DNA from: an uncultured Collinsella sp.
GTDB lineage: Bacteria; Actinomycetota; Coriobacteriia; Coriobacteriales; Coriobacteriaceae
Reading direction: 5' to 3'
DNA length: 12,685 nt
Assembly (NCBI GenBank): GCA_900554595.1
Contig: USHZ01000042.1
Span: forward strand, 1 to 12,685
The notes under the pieces: model-generated
Database searches by the model: none
What the model was told of the DNA's origin: nothing
The model's input: only the letters and a program-made list of their open reading frames with translations
Part shown: piece by piece, positions 5,079 to 12,685 of the stretch
Layout: each line of letters opens with the position of its first letter
Numbering within the stretch: the stretch's first letter is position 1
Position numbers and translations under genes: made by a program

Positions 5079-5618
5079 ATGAAGGTTATTCTTCTCGATG
5101 AGATCAAGGGCAAGGGCGGCGAGGGTGACGTCGTAGAGGTCGCTCAGGGTTACGCTGAGAACTTCCTGTTCCCCAAGAAGCTCGCTGTTGCCGCCACCAA
5201 GGGCAACCTCAAGCAGCTTGACGAGCGTCGCAACAACATCGCCAAGCGCGAGGCCGTCCGTCTGGCTACCGCCAACGAGACCAAGGCTGCCTTCGAGGGC
5301 AAGACGGTCACCGTTGACGTCAAGGTCGGCGACGAGGGCATCCTCTTTGGCTCCGTTACCGCCGCTATGATCGCTGACGCCATCAAGGCTCAGCTCGGTA
5401 TGGACATCGACCGCAAGCGCGTCGAGCTCGGTAAGCCCATCAAGGTTGCCGGTGCCCACACCGTTGCCATCTCGCTGTACCGCGAGATCAAGGCCGAGGT
5501 TGTCGTTCTCGTTGGCGTTACCGCCGAGGAGCTCGCTGCCGAGGCTGAGGCTGAGGAGACCGCTGAGGTCGCCGAGGCCGAGACCGCCGAGGTCGAGACT
5601 GAGGCTGCTGCCGAGTAG
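5079..5618 (+). CDS. rplI: 50S ribosomal protein L9 with acidic C-terminal tail
   Basis: 179 aa, about 30 longer than the usual 148-150. The N-terminal domain shows the L9 signature: MKVILLDEIKGKGGEGDVV, then GYAENFLFPKKLA (24-36). A long connecting helix (about 42-75) links to the C-terminal domain (about 76-148). L9 bridges the 23S rRNA domain V region near the L1 stalk and the neighbouring ribosome. Residues 149-179 are an Ala/Glu-rich tail (EAEAEETAEVAEAETAEV) with near-repeated codons, probably disordered. The start has an AGGGAG site 9 bases upstream. Last gene before the strong terminator at 5651-5687. Confidence 0.97.
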   Translation: MKVILLDEIKGKGGEGDVVEVAQGYAENFLFPKKLAVAATKGNLKQLDERRNNIAKREAVRLATANETKAAFEGKTVTVDVKVGDEGILFGSVTAAMIADAIKAQLGMDIDRKRVELGKPIKVAGAHTVAISLYREIKAEVVVLVGVTAEELAAEAEAEETAEVAEAETAEVETEAAAE

Positions 5619-5650
5619 CATTTGCTGCAACGCAACAATCTTGTTCTAAG

Positions 5651-5687
5651 AAGGGCGCTCTGGGAGACCAGGGCGCCCTTTTGTTTT
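5651..5687 (+). terminator. Strong rho-independent terminator of the rpsF-rplI operon
   Basis: An 11-bp stem (5653-5663 with 5668-5678, one G-U pair) closes a GAGA tetraloop and is followed by TTTTGTTTT. It lies 32 bases after the rplI stop codon and separates the ribosomal-protein operon from dnaB. Confidence 0.92.
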
Positions 5688-5724
5688 CAACGCTCAGCGA
5701 GCGCCATGCGGGCGTTGTGGTGAA

Positions 5725-5793
5725 GTCCCAAATGCGGGACCGTTCATCCGTTTCGTTCGGTGATGATTGCCGGGGCGCGGCCCGTTTTGGGAC
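5725..5793 (+). promoter_or_regulatory. Possible alternative hairpins between rplI and dnaB
   Basis: GTCCC at 5725-5729 can pair with GGGAC at 5736-5740. The longer GTCCCAAA (5725-5732) can instead pair with TTTGGGAC (5786-5793). The two pairings exclude each other. The first hairpin runs into GGACCGTTCATCC (5737-5749), a sequence also found after a hairpin before purD. Both lie upstream of the putative dnaB -10 box, so they may act as DNA sites or on readthrough RNA. Confidence 0.3.
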
Positions 5794-5799
5794 CGTGGC

Positions 5800-5808
5800 T
5801 GATACTAT
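5800..5808 (+). promoter_or_regulatory. Candidate extended -10 promoter of dnaB
   Basis: TGATACTAT contains the TGn extension and a TACTAT box, 33 bases before the dnaB start. No good -35 hexamer is visible, which extended -10 promoters tolerate. A promoter is needed here because a strong terminator precedes dnaB. Confidence 0.35.
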
Positions 5809-5841
5809 GGATGCTCGCAAGCGATATGAATGAGGATGCTC

Positions 5842-7233
5842 ATGGCATATGATGAAAGGGAGACGGGACTGACGGTCGAGGACCGTGGCTCCAAGTTGGG
5901 TCTCCCTCAAAACCAAGATGCAGAGGCCAATGTACTGGCCGCCATGCTGCTATCGCCCGAGGTGGTCGAGGAGGCCCAGGTCGAGTTGCAGCCCGATGAC
6001 TTTTACCGGCCCATTCATAAGACCATCTACACCGCGATGGTCGATATGTACAACAGCCGCATTCCCATCGACTCTATCTCGCTGATCGATTACCTGCGCA
6101 GCATCAACAAGCTTGATGCCGTGGGCGGCGAGGCCTACATTTTGGAGCTGATGGGTCAGACCCTATCGCTCGTGAACTGGCAGCACCATGCCGCCATCGT
6201 CCGCCGCGACTCGATGCTGCGCGAGCTGATCGGTGCCACCAACGAGATCAACGCGCTGGCCTATAACGCCCCTACCGACACCAAAGAGGTCGTGGAGCTG
6301 GCCGAGAGCAAGCTGCTCAAGGTCACGGCGCGCGAGGTTAAGTCGAGCTATAAGACACTGACCGAGTTTATGGTCGAGGCCTATAACGAGGCCGAGGAAG
6401 TGTGTAAGGCCGGTGGACAGGCCGCGGGCGTGCCCACCGGCTTCCCGTCACTCGACCGCATGCTTATGGGTTTCCGCGAGGGTCAGCTCATCATTATCGG
6501 CGCCCGCCCTGCCGTGGGTAAGACGTCATTCGCTCTGAACCTGGCGCTGAATGCCGCCGCTGCGGGCTATACCGTCGGCTTCTTTTCGCTAGAGATGTCG
6601 GGCAAGGAAATTGCCCAGCGCCTGATTTGCGCCTACGCCATGATCTCGATCAGCGACTTCCGTACGGGCCGCATTAGCCCCGAGCAGTGGGCCAATATCA
6701 ACGAGGCCACGCAGACCTTGTCTAAGCTCGACATTCTGATTGACGATACGCCCGGCACCACGGTGACCGAGATCCGCGCTAAGAGCCGCCGCATGCTCCA
6801 CAACAAGGAGAAGGCCATCATCATCCTGGACTACCTGCAGCTGGTGAGTCCTCCACCGGGACGTCGCTCCGAGAGCCGTACCGTCGAGGTCTCCGAGATG
6901 TCGCGTGGTCTGAAGATTATGGCCAAGGAGCTCAAGATTCCACTGATCGCGCTGTCACAGCTGTCGCGTCAGGTTGAATCCCGTACCGGCAAGCGCCCGC
7001 AGCTGTCCGACCTGCGTGAATCGGGTTCCATCGAGCAGGACGCCGATATCGTCATGTTCTTGGACCGTTCCGCCGATGAGGCCGAGGCCTCGCGTGACGA
7101 TCGACCCGACGAGGGCGTTACGCGTATCGTCGTGGCCAAGAACCGTTCGGGCCCGATCGGTGACGTCGACCTGATGTTCCTGCCGGCATCCACCAAGTTC
7201 TATGAGCTTGATGGGGCGCATACCGAGGAGTAG
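5842..7233 (+). CDS. dnaB: Replicative DNA helicase DnaB
   Basis: 463 aa from the ATG at 5842, chosen because GAGGA lies 5 bases upstream; in-frame ATGs at 5830 and 5836 have no such site. The N-terminal domain (about 20-125) starts LPQNQDAEANVLAAML, which mediates hexamer contacts and primase binding. The RecA-like helicase domain carries Walker A GARPAVGKT (220-228), Walker B IIILDYLQL with D330, then LSQLSRQVE, the LRESGSIEQDADIV block and VAKNRSGPIGDVDLMF near the end. All hallmarks of an intact helicase are present and no intein is inserted. It unwinds DNA at the fork as a ring. It follows the rplI terminator by about 150 bp, as in many Gram-positives. Confidence 0.97.
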   Translation: MAYDERETGLTVEDRGSKLGLPQNQDAEANVLAAMLLSPEVVEEAQVELQPDDFYRPIHKTIYTAMVDMYNSRIPIDSISLIDYLRSINKLDAVGGEAYILELMGQTLSLVNWQHHAAIVRRDSMLRELIGATNEINALAYNAPTDTKEVVELAESKLLKVTAREVKSSYKTLTEFMVEAYNEAEEVCKAGGQAAGVPTGFPSLDRMLMGFREGQLIIIGARPAVGKTSFALNLALNAAAAGYTVGFFSLEMSGKEIAQRLICAYAMISISDFRTGRISPEQWANINEATQTLSKLDILIDDTPGTTVTEIRAKSRRMLHNKEKAIIILDYLQLVSPPPGRRSESRTVEVSEMSRGLKIMAKELKIPLIALSQLSRQVESRTGKRPQLSDLRESGSIEQDADIVMFLDRSADEAEASRDDRPDEGVTRIVVAKNRSGPIGDVDLMFLPASTKFYELDGAHTEE

Positions 7234-7260
7234 GACAGGCACCCGTTGCACGGGTATACT
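7232..7260 (+). promoter_or_regulatory. Candidate purA promoter with inverted repeat in its spacer
   Basis: AGGACA (7232-7237) and TATACT (7255-7260) are 17 bases apart, right after the dnaB stop codon. The spacer contains the perfect inverted repeat ACCCGT/ACGGGT (7241-7246 and 7250-7255), touching the -10 box. A repressor there would block RNA polymerase; the repeat could otherwise be a weak hairpin in dnaB readthrough RNA. Confidence 0.45.
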
Positions 7261-7326
7261 GGGAATGTTTTGTGCTTCTGCGTGCCGGCGTGGCGCGTAG
7301 ACAGTCCATGAATGTAAGGAGTAAAC

Positions 7327-8613
<1,287 letters not shown>

Positions 8614-8635
8614 TCGGCACTATTCGGTTATTGCG

Positions 8636-8685
8636 ATATACCCCTTTGCAGCCCAGGCGGGCGGCCGAGGGGTATATTTGCTTTG
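8636..8685 (+). terminator. Terminator-like hairpin after purA
   Basis: ATATACCCC (8636-8644) pairs perfectly with GGGGTATAT (8669-8677). An inner GCCC/GGGC stem closes within the 24-base interior. TTTGCTTT follows. It lies 22 bases after the purA stop and probably ends that transcript, although the T-run is interrupted. It could also be the first element of a purD leader. Confidence 0.6.
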
Positions 8686-8690
8686 TAATG

Positions 8691-8719
8691 GGTCCGCATG
8701 GTTGGCGGACCGTTCATCC
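8691..8719 (+). promoter_or_regulatory. Hairpin plus GGACCGTTCATCC in the purD leader
   Basis: GGTCCGC (8691-8697) pairs with GCGGACC (8705-8711) around a 7-base loop. The 3' arm runs into GGACCGTTCATCC (8707-8719), identical to 5737-5749 upstream of dnaB, where it also follows a hairpin. It ends 4 bases before the AGGAGG site of purD. It may be a translational control element. Confidence 0.4.
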
Positions 8720-8734
8720 ATAGAGGAGGCACCC

Positions 8735-10039
8735 TTGAAGGCGGACACTCAAACCATCGACATCCTGTTGTTGGGCAGCGGCGGCCGCGAGCATGCTCTG
8801 GCAGCTAAGCTCGCAGCATCACCGCGCGCCGGCAAGCTCTACATTGCGCCGGGTAACGGCGGCACCGCGAGCTGCGGCGAGAACGTGGTTCTCGACGATT
8901 GCGATCCTGCGGCCGTGGCGGCGTTTGCTCAGAGCCACGGATGCGGACTCGTGGTAATTGGCCCCGAGGCTCCGCTCGTGGCGGGCGTGGCCGACGCCGT
9001 ACGCGCGGCGGGTATTCCCTGCTTTGGCCCGGGTGCCGAGGGCGCTCAGATGGAGGGCTCCAAGCTATTCTCCAAGCAGCTCATGGAGCGTGCCGGCATT
9101 CCGACGGCCGCCTACGGCTCGTTTACTGACGAGGCTTCGGCTCTTGCCTATGTGCGCGAGCAGGGCGCCCCGCTGGTCGTGAAGGCTGACGGCCTGGCTG
9201 CAGGCAAGGGCGTTATCGTGGCGACTGAGCTCGAGCAGGCCGAGGAGGCCGTGCGCGAGTGCTTTGGCGGCACCTTTGGCGATGCCGGCAACACCGTTGT
9301 CATTGAGGAAATGCTGGTTGGCCCCGAGTGCTCGCTGCTGGCCTTTACCGACGGCAAGACCGTGCGTCCTATGGCCACCTCGCAGGATCACAAGCGTGCA
9401 CTCGAGGGCGACAAGGGCCCCAACACCGGTGGCATGGGCGTCTACAGCCCGGTGCCCATCGTGACCGACGAGGAGCACGCCACCATGGTGAAGGTCATGG
9501 AGCAGACCGTGGCCGAGCTTGCCGCCGAGGGCATCGACTACCGCGGCTGCCTGTACGGCGGCTTTATGCTTACCCCCGCCGGCCCCAAGGTGCTGGAGTT
9601 CAACGCCCGCTTTGGCGACCCTGAGACGCAGGTCGTGCTGCCGCGCCTCAAGAACGACCTGGTCGAGGTTATGCTCGCCTGCGCCAACTGTGAGCTCGAT
9701 CAGATTGAGCTCGACTGGCGTGACGAGTGGGCTGTGGCTGTTGTCCTGACGAGCGCGGGCTACCCTGGCAGCTACGAGAAGGGCAAAGTCATCACCGGCA
9801 TCGCCGACGCCGAGGCCATGGAGAACGTGACCGTGTACCATGCCGGCACCGCCGTGGTGGACGGTCAGCTCGTGACCAACGGTGGCCGAGTGCTTGCCGT
9901 GACCGCGCTGGGCGACACGTTCGAGAACGCTCGCAACCTTGCCTACGAGGCCTGTGAAAAGATTGATTTTGAGGGCAAGACCTTGCGTCATGACATCGGT
10001 CTGCGCGCGCTGCGTGGCCGCGACGCCTGGGATGCCTAA
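8735..10039 (+). CDS. purD: Phosphoribosylamine-glycine ligase (GAR synthetase), TTG start
   Basis: 434 aa from the TTG at 8735, which has AGGAGG 5 bases upstream. The open frame continues back into purA, but the protein homology starts at IDILLLGSGGREHAL (8-22). PurD condenses phosphoribosylamine with glycine using ATP, the second step of purine synthesis. Domains in order: N-terminal domain with GSGGREHA and GPEAPLVAG, ATP-grasp region with VVKADGLAAGKGV, the QDHKRALEGDKGPNTGGMG block, and GGFMLTPAGPKVLEFNARFGDPE carrying the metal-binding E and N. All motifs are intact. A hairpin with a 13-base motif shared with the dnaB leader sits just ahead. It is followed after 21 bp by a NUDIX gene, probably in the same transcript. 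Confidence 0.97.
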   Translation: MKADTQTIDILLLGSGGREHALAAKLAASPRAGKLYIAPGNGGTASCGENVVLDDCDPAAVAAFAQSHGCGLVVIGPEAPLVAGVADAVRAAGIPCFGPGAEGAQMEGSKLFSKQLMERAGIPTAAYGSFTDEASALAYVREQGAPLVVKADGLAAGKGVIVATELEQAEEAVRECFGGTFGDAGNTVVIEEMLVGPECSLLAFTDGKTVRPMATSQDHKRALEGDKGPNTGGMGVYSPVPIVTDEEHATMVKVMEQTVAELAAEGIDYRGCLYGGFMLTPAGPKVLEFNARFGDPETQVVLPRLKNDLVEVMLACANCELDQIELDWRDEWAVAVVLTSAGYPGSYEKGKVITGIADAEAMENVTVYHAGTAVVDGQLVTNGGRVLAVTALGDTFENARNLAYEACEKIDFEGKTLRHDIGLRALRGRDAWDA

Positions 10040-10060
10040 AGTCCGAGAGGGATGAGACGG

Positions 10061-10756
10061 ATGGACGAGAAGAACGAAGAGCTCGTGGATGCGCAGATCG
10101 TCGAAGAGGACAGCCGCATGTATGGGCACGCCGAGGGCGAGCCTGGTGGCGAGGTCGCTGACGAGCCGGCGCTGGTGCTGGGCGACGACGACCCTCACGA
10201 TGCCGAGCTGCACGAGAAGATTCTTTCGGAGGAGTGTGCCTGGAAGGGCAAGATCCTCGACGTCCACCGTCTTGAGGTTGAACTGCCCAACGGTCACCGC
10301 AGCGCCCGCGATATCGTTCGCCATCCGGGTGCGGCGGCCGTTGTGGCACTGACTGAGAGCGGCAAGATCGTACTGGTGCGTCAGTACCGCACCGCCATCG
10401 ACCGCGTGACGGTCGAGATTCCCGCCGGCAAGCTCGACCCGGGCGAGGACCCGCTCGATTGCGCCAAGCGCGAGCTGCATGAGGAGACGGGCTTTAGGGC
10501 TGGTCGCATTCGCTTTTTGACGTCGATTGTCACGTCCTGTGGTTTTTGCGACGAGATCATTCACATCTACCTGGCCACCAAGCTCGAGTTCGATGCACCC
10601 AACCCCGATGATGACGAGTTTGTCAACGTGGATCTGGTGCCACTGCACGAGCTGATCGACGCCGTGCTCGACGGCAAGATCGAAGATGCCAAGACCGTCG
10701 TAGGCGCCTTGGCCTGCGACAGCATCGCGCATCGCCTTGGGGGCGCGGAGCTTTAA
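10061..10756 (+). CDS. NUDIX hydrolase, ADP-ribose pyrophosphatase type
   Basis: 231 aa from the ATG at 10061. An upstream in-frame ATG at 10052 is only one base from the GAGAGG site, so 10061 with 10-base spacing is preferred. The complete NUDIX box (G-x5-E-x7-RE-x2-EE-x-G) lies at about 123-145 as GKLDPGE...RELHEETGF, preceded by VRQYRTAIDRVTVEIPAG, the pattern of ADP-ribose pyrophosphatases (NudF/YqkG type). Such enzymes split ADP-ribose to AMP and ribose 5-phosphate, which could feed nucleotide salvage and fits its place behind purD. The catalytic glutamates are present. Residues 1-50 are an acidic extension (DEKNEELVDAQIVEED, GDDDPHDAE) not needed for the fold. The exact substrate cannot be told from sequence. 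Confidence 0.92.
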   Translation: MDEKNEELVDAQIVEEDSRMYGHAEGEPGGEVADEPALVLGDDDPHDAELHEKILSEECAWKGKILDVHRLEVELPNGHRSARDIVRHPGAAAVVALTESGKIVLVRQYRTAIDRVTVEIPAGKLDPGEDPLDCAKRELHEETGFRAGRIRFLTSIVTSCGFCDEIIHIYLATKLEFDAPNPDDDEFVNVDLVPLHELIDAVLDGKIEDAKTVVGALACDSIAHRLGGAEL

Positions 10757-10794
10757 CGAGTGGGGATGATCCCGTAGGTTTGTGTAAGTCAGCG

Positions 10795-10894
10795 AAAGTG
10801 CTCCATTTGAGACAAGGTGGCCTAAAAGAGGAGGGAAGCGTATGGATATACGCGACCGACGATTGAAGGCCAGATTGTCCAAATGGAGCACTTG
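10795..10894. repeat. 100-bp inverted-repeat element with 5-bp flanking direct repeats (candidate MITE or leader structure)
   Basis: AAGTGCTCCATTTGAGACAA (10796-10815) and TTGTCCAAATGGAGCACTT (10875-10893) are complementary except for a two-base gap. CAGCG stands immediately outside on both sides (10790-10794 and 10895-10899), like a target-site duplication. Inside are an AGAGGAGG site and an ATG, and a second stem GCGTAT/ATACGC (10838-10843 and 10848-10853) that overlaps this ATG. It lies in the leader and first codons of the ABC exporter gene. Confidence 0.6.
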
Positions 10895-12685
10895 CAGCGT
10901 CGAGACGAAACGCGGTTTGGTAAAACCGCGTAAGGTGATTATGCTGAAGAGGTTTCTTTCGTATTACAAGCCCCAGATGGGGCTTTTTGTTGCCGATACT
11001 GTTTGTGCCCTGGTGCTTGCCGCCATTGACTTGGCGTTTCCCATTATCCTGCGCAATCTGACCGGTGGGCTGTTTACCCAGGGTCAGGCGGCTATTATGC
11101 AGGCGCTCGGTATGATCGCGGTTGGCCTGGTACTGATGTATGCCATCCGTTGTGCCTGTCGCTACTTTGTGAGTTACTGGGGCCACGTGATGGGTGCGCG
11201 CATGGAGTCCAAGATGCGCGAGGACCTGTTCGATCAATACGAGCGCTTTAGCTTTGCGTACTTCGATCGCAACAGCTCGGGTGACATGATGAGCCGCGTG
11301 GTCAACGACCTGTTCGATATCTGCGAGGCGGCACACCACGTGCCCGAGTGGATTATCATCTGCGGCATCGAGATCGTCGGCTCGTTTGTGATCCTCTTTG
11401 CTATTGCCCCGGTGCTGGCGCTTGCCATGGCCGTGGTGACGGCGGTGTTTGCGGTCATCATGTTTTGGCAGAACATGCGCATGCGCGAGGTCTTCAGCGA
11501 CAATCGCAAAAAGATCAGCGGTATTAATGCTCAGCTGCAGGATTCGCTGGCAGGCATGCGCGTGGTCAAGAGTTTTGCGAACGAGGAAGCTGAGCGCTCC
11601 AAGTTCCGCGCCTCTAACGACCGCTATCTTTCGTCCAAAGAGAATATGTATCACGCCATGGGCGTCTACACTGCGACGTATGGCCTGCTCTCGGGTGTGC
11701 TGTACGTGATCGTGGTGCTGCTGGGTGGTTGGCTGGTGGCGCAAGGCCAACTGCAGCCGGTCGATATGGCGACCTTTGCGCTCTACATTTCGCTGTTCTG
11801 CACCCCGCTCGAGACGCTTGTGAACTCGGCTGAGACGTATCAGAAGGCCATCGCCGGCTTTAAGCGCATGGACGAGGTGCTTTCGACCGCCCCGGATATC
11901 CAGGACAAGCCGGATGCCGCGGACCTGCAGGTGACGGCTGGCGCGGTTGAATATCGCGACGTGTGCTTTAGCTACGAGGATGTTGAGCTGGGCAGCGGCG
12001 AAGAGGCTCGTCCCGTGATCGACCACATGAACCTGTCTATCAAGCCCGGCCAGACCATTGCGCTGGTTGGCCCCTCGGGCGGCGGCAAGTCCACAACGTG
12101 TTCACTGCTACCGCGCTTTTACGACGTGGCGGACGGATCCATCAGCATCGACGGCCAGGACGTGCGCGATGTGACGCAACAGAGTCTGCGCCGCGCCATT
12201 GGCCTGGTGCAGCAGGATGTCTATCTGTTTGACGGCACGATTGGCGAGAACATCGCCTACGGCAAGCCAGGCGCCACGGCAGAAGAGGTCGCCGAGGCCG
12301 CCCGCCGCGCCAATATCGATGCTTTCATTGAGTCACTGCCGCAGGGCTACGACACAGTCGTGGGCGAGCGCGGCAGCCGACTTTCGGGTGGCCAGAAGCA
12401 GCGCGTAGCCATTGCGCGCGTGTTTCTCAAGAACCCCAAGATCCTGATCCTGGACGAGGCGACGAGCGCCTTGGATAACGAGAGCGAGGAGGCGGTGCAG
12501 GAGTCGCTCGAGCGCCTGGCGCGCGGTCGCACCACGATCATCATCGCCCACCGTCTCTCGACCATTAAACATGCCGACGAGATTGCGACCGTCGAGCATG
12601 GTCGCGTTGTGGAACGTGGTACGCACGAGCAGCTTCTCGCCCGTGGCGGCACCTATGCCCGTTACTATCGAATGCAGTTCGAAGG
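10842..12685 (+). CDS. ABC exporter half-transporter, fused membrane and ATPase domains (3' end off the window)
   Basis: 614 codons are open to the right edge, so only the extreme C-terminus is missing. Membrane domain, residues about 45-350, has six helices (for example VADTVCALVLAAIDLAFPIIL and VLYVIVVLLGGWLVA). The ATPase domain has Walker A GPSGGGKST (410-418), Q-loop QQDVYLF, signature LSGGQ (514-518), Walker B ILILDEATSALD (D538, E539) and switch H570. This is the MsbA/LmrA-like type I exporter layout; it dimerises and exports a substrate that cannot be named. The ATG at 10842 has a strong AGAGGAGG site 6 bases upstream, but family members normally begin near MLKRFLSYYKPQMG, matching the in-frame ATG at 10941 behind AAGGTG. 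The extra 33 residues are basic and come from an inverted-repeat element. It lies 85 bp after the NUDIX gene. Confidence 0.92.
   Translation, partial: MDIRDRRLKARLSKWSTCSVETKRGLVKPRKVIMLKRFLSYYKPQMGLFVADTVCALVLAAIDLAFPIILRNLTGGLFTQGQAAIMQALGMIAVGLVLMYAIRCACRYFVSYWGHVMGARMESKMREDLFDQYERFSFAYFDRNSSGDMMSRVVNDLFDICEAAHHVPEWIIICGIEIVGSFVILFAIAPVLALAMAVVTAVFAVIMFWQNMRMREVFSDNRKKISGINAQLQDSLAGMRVVKSFANEEAERSKFRASNDRYLSSKENMYHAMGVYTATYGLLSGVLYVIVVLLGGWLVAQGQLQPVDMATFALYISLFCTPLETLVNSAETYQKAIAGFKRMDEVLSTAPDIQDKPDAADLQVTAGAVEYRDVCFSYEDVELGSGEEARPVIDHMNLSIKPGQTIALVGPSGGGKSTTCSLLPRFYDVADGSISIDGQDVRDVTQQSLRRAIGLVQQDVYLFDGTIGENIAYGKPGATAEEVAEAARRANIDAFIESLPQGYDTVVGERGSRLSGGQKQRVAIARVFLKNPKILILDEATSALDNESEEAVQESLERLARGRTTIIIAHRLSTIKHADEIATVEHGRVVERGTHEQLLARGGTYARYYRMQFE
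10910..10931 (+). promoter_or_regulatory. Perfect hairpin just before the internal start of the ABC exporter
   Basis: ACGCGGTTT (10910-10918) pairs exactly with AAACCGCGT (10923-10931) around GGTA. The next bases are AAGGTG and the ATG at 10941. Placed there, the hairpin could affect access to the internal ribosome binding site. It lies within the reading frame of the longer form. Confidence 0.6.

Noticed and set aside
3858..5630. Long minus-strand open frame opposite rpsF, ssb, rpsR and rplI
   Set aside because: It is the mirror of four certain genes with strong codon bias. Its Leu/Asp/Gly/Val-rich composition is typical of such shadows and it has no family motif.
8646..8678. TTGCAG and TATATT as a purD promoter
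   Set aside because: The spacing is 21 bases and both boxes lie within the hairpin after purA.
9065..10891. 608-codon minus-strand open frame opposite purD and the NUDIX gene
   Set aside because: It covers intact purD and NUDIX motifs on the other strand and has no recognisable domain, so it is a GC-driven artefact.
10883..10933. Sixteen-codon open frame (starting MEHLQRRDE) inside the ABC exporter leader
   Set aside because: It could be a leader peptide, but it has no ribosome binding site and its start lies in an arm of the inverted repeat.
10623..12026. 467-codon minus-strand open frame opposite the ABC exporter
   Set aside because: The exporter has all its ATPase motifs on the plus strand. 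The reverse frame is His/Arg-rich without motifs.

Overview
The window looks like chromosome from a Coriobacteriia-class actinobacterium, most likely Collinsella or a close relative. The GC-rich codon use, the gene order rpsF-ssb-rpsR-rplI-dnaB-purA and the character of the proteins suggest this. It is an inference from family knowledge; no database was searched.

Left part (1-1706, minus strand): a secreted membrane protein with a bactofilin-like beta-helix domain, cut by the left edge, lies downstream of a TRIC/UPF0126 family membrane channel that starts at a TTG codon.

Accessory patch (about 1841-3231): two copies of an imperfect 65-bp palindrome lie in opposite orientation around a single gene. 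That gene encodes an AbiEi/DUF559-like protein with a PD-(D/E)XK-type nuclease motif, and it uses codons the neighbouring core genes avoid. The patch abuts two minus-strand tRNA-Ser genes (CGA and GGA) and an inverted copy of the 3' end of the first one. It looks like a small acquired or mobile unit next to a tRNA locus.

Core part (3830-7233, plus strand): after about 400 bp of non-coding DNA comes a well-formed promoter, then rpsF, ssb, rpsR and rplI, a strong terminator, and the replicative helicase dnaB. This couples two small-subunit ribosomal proteins and one large-subunit protein with SSB and the helicase.

Purine part (7327-10756, plus strand): purA (AMP branch), a terminator-like hairpin, purD (early purine synthesis, TTG start), and a NUDIX hydrolase of the ADP-ribose pyrophosphatase type placed directly behind purD.

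Right end (10795-12685, plus strand): a half-size ABC exporter, open at the right edge. A 100-bp inverted-repeat element with 5-bp flanking repeats sits in its leader. It appears to have donated a strong ribosome binding site and an upstream start codon, so it may be a MITE or a regulatory leader.

The strongest leads are the palindrome-flanked nuclease-like gene, the structured leader of the ABC exporter, and a hairpin plus 13-base motif shared by the dnaB and purD leaders.
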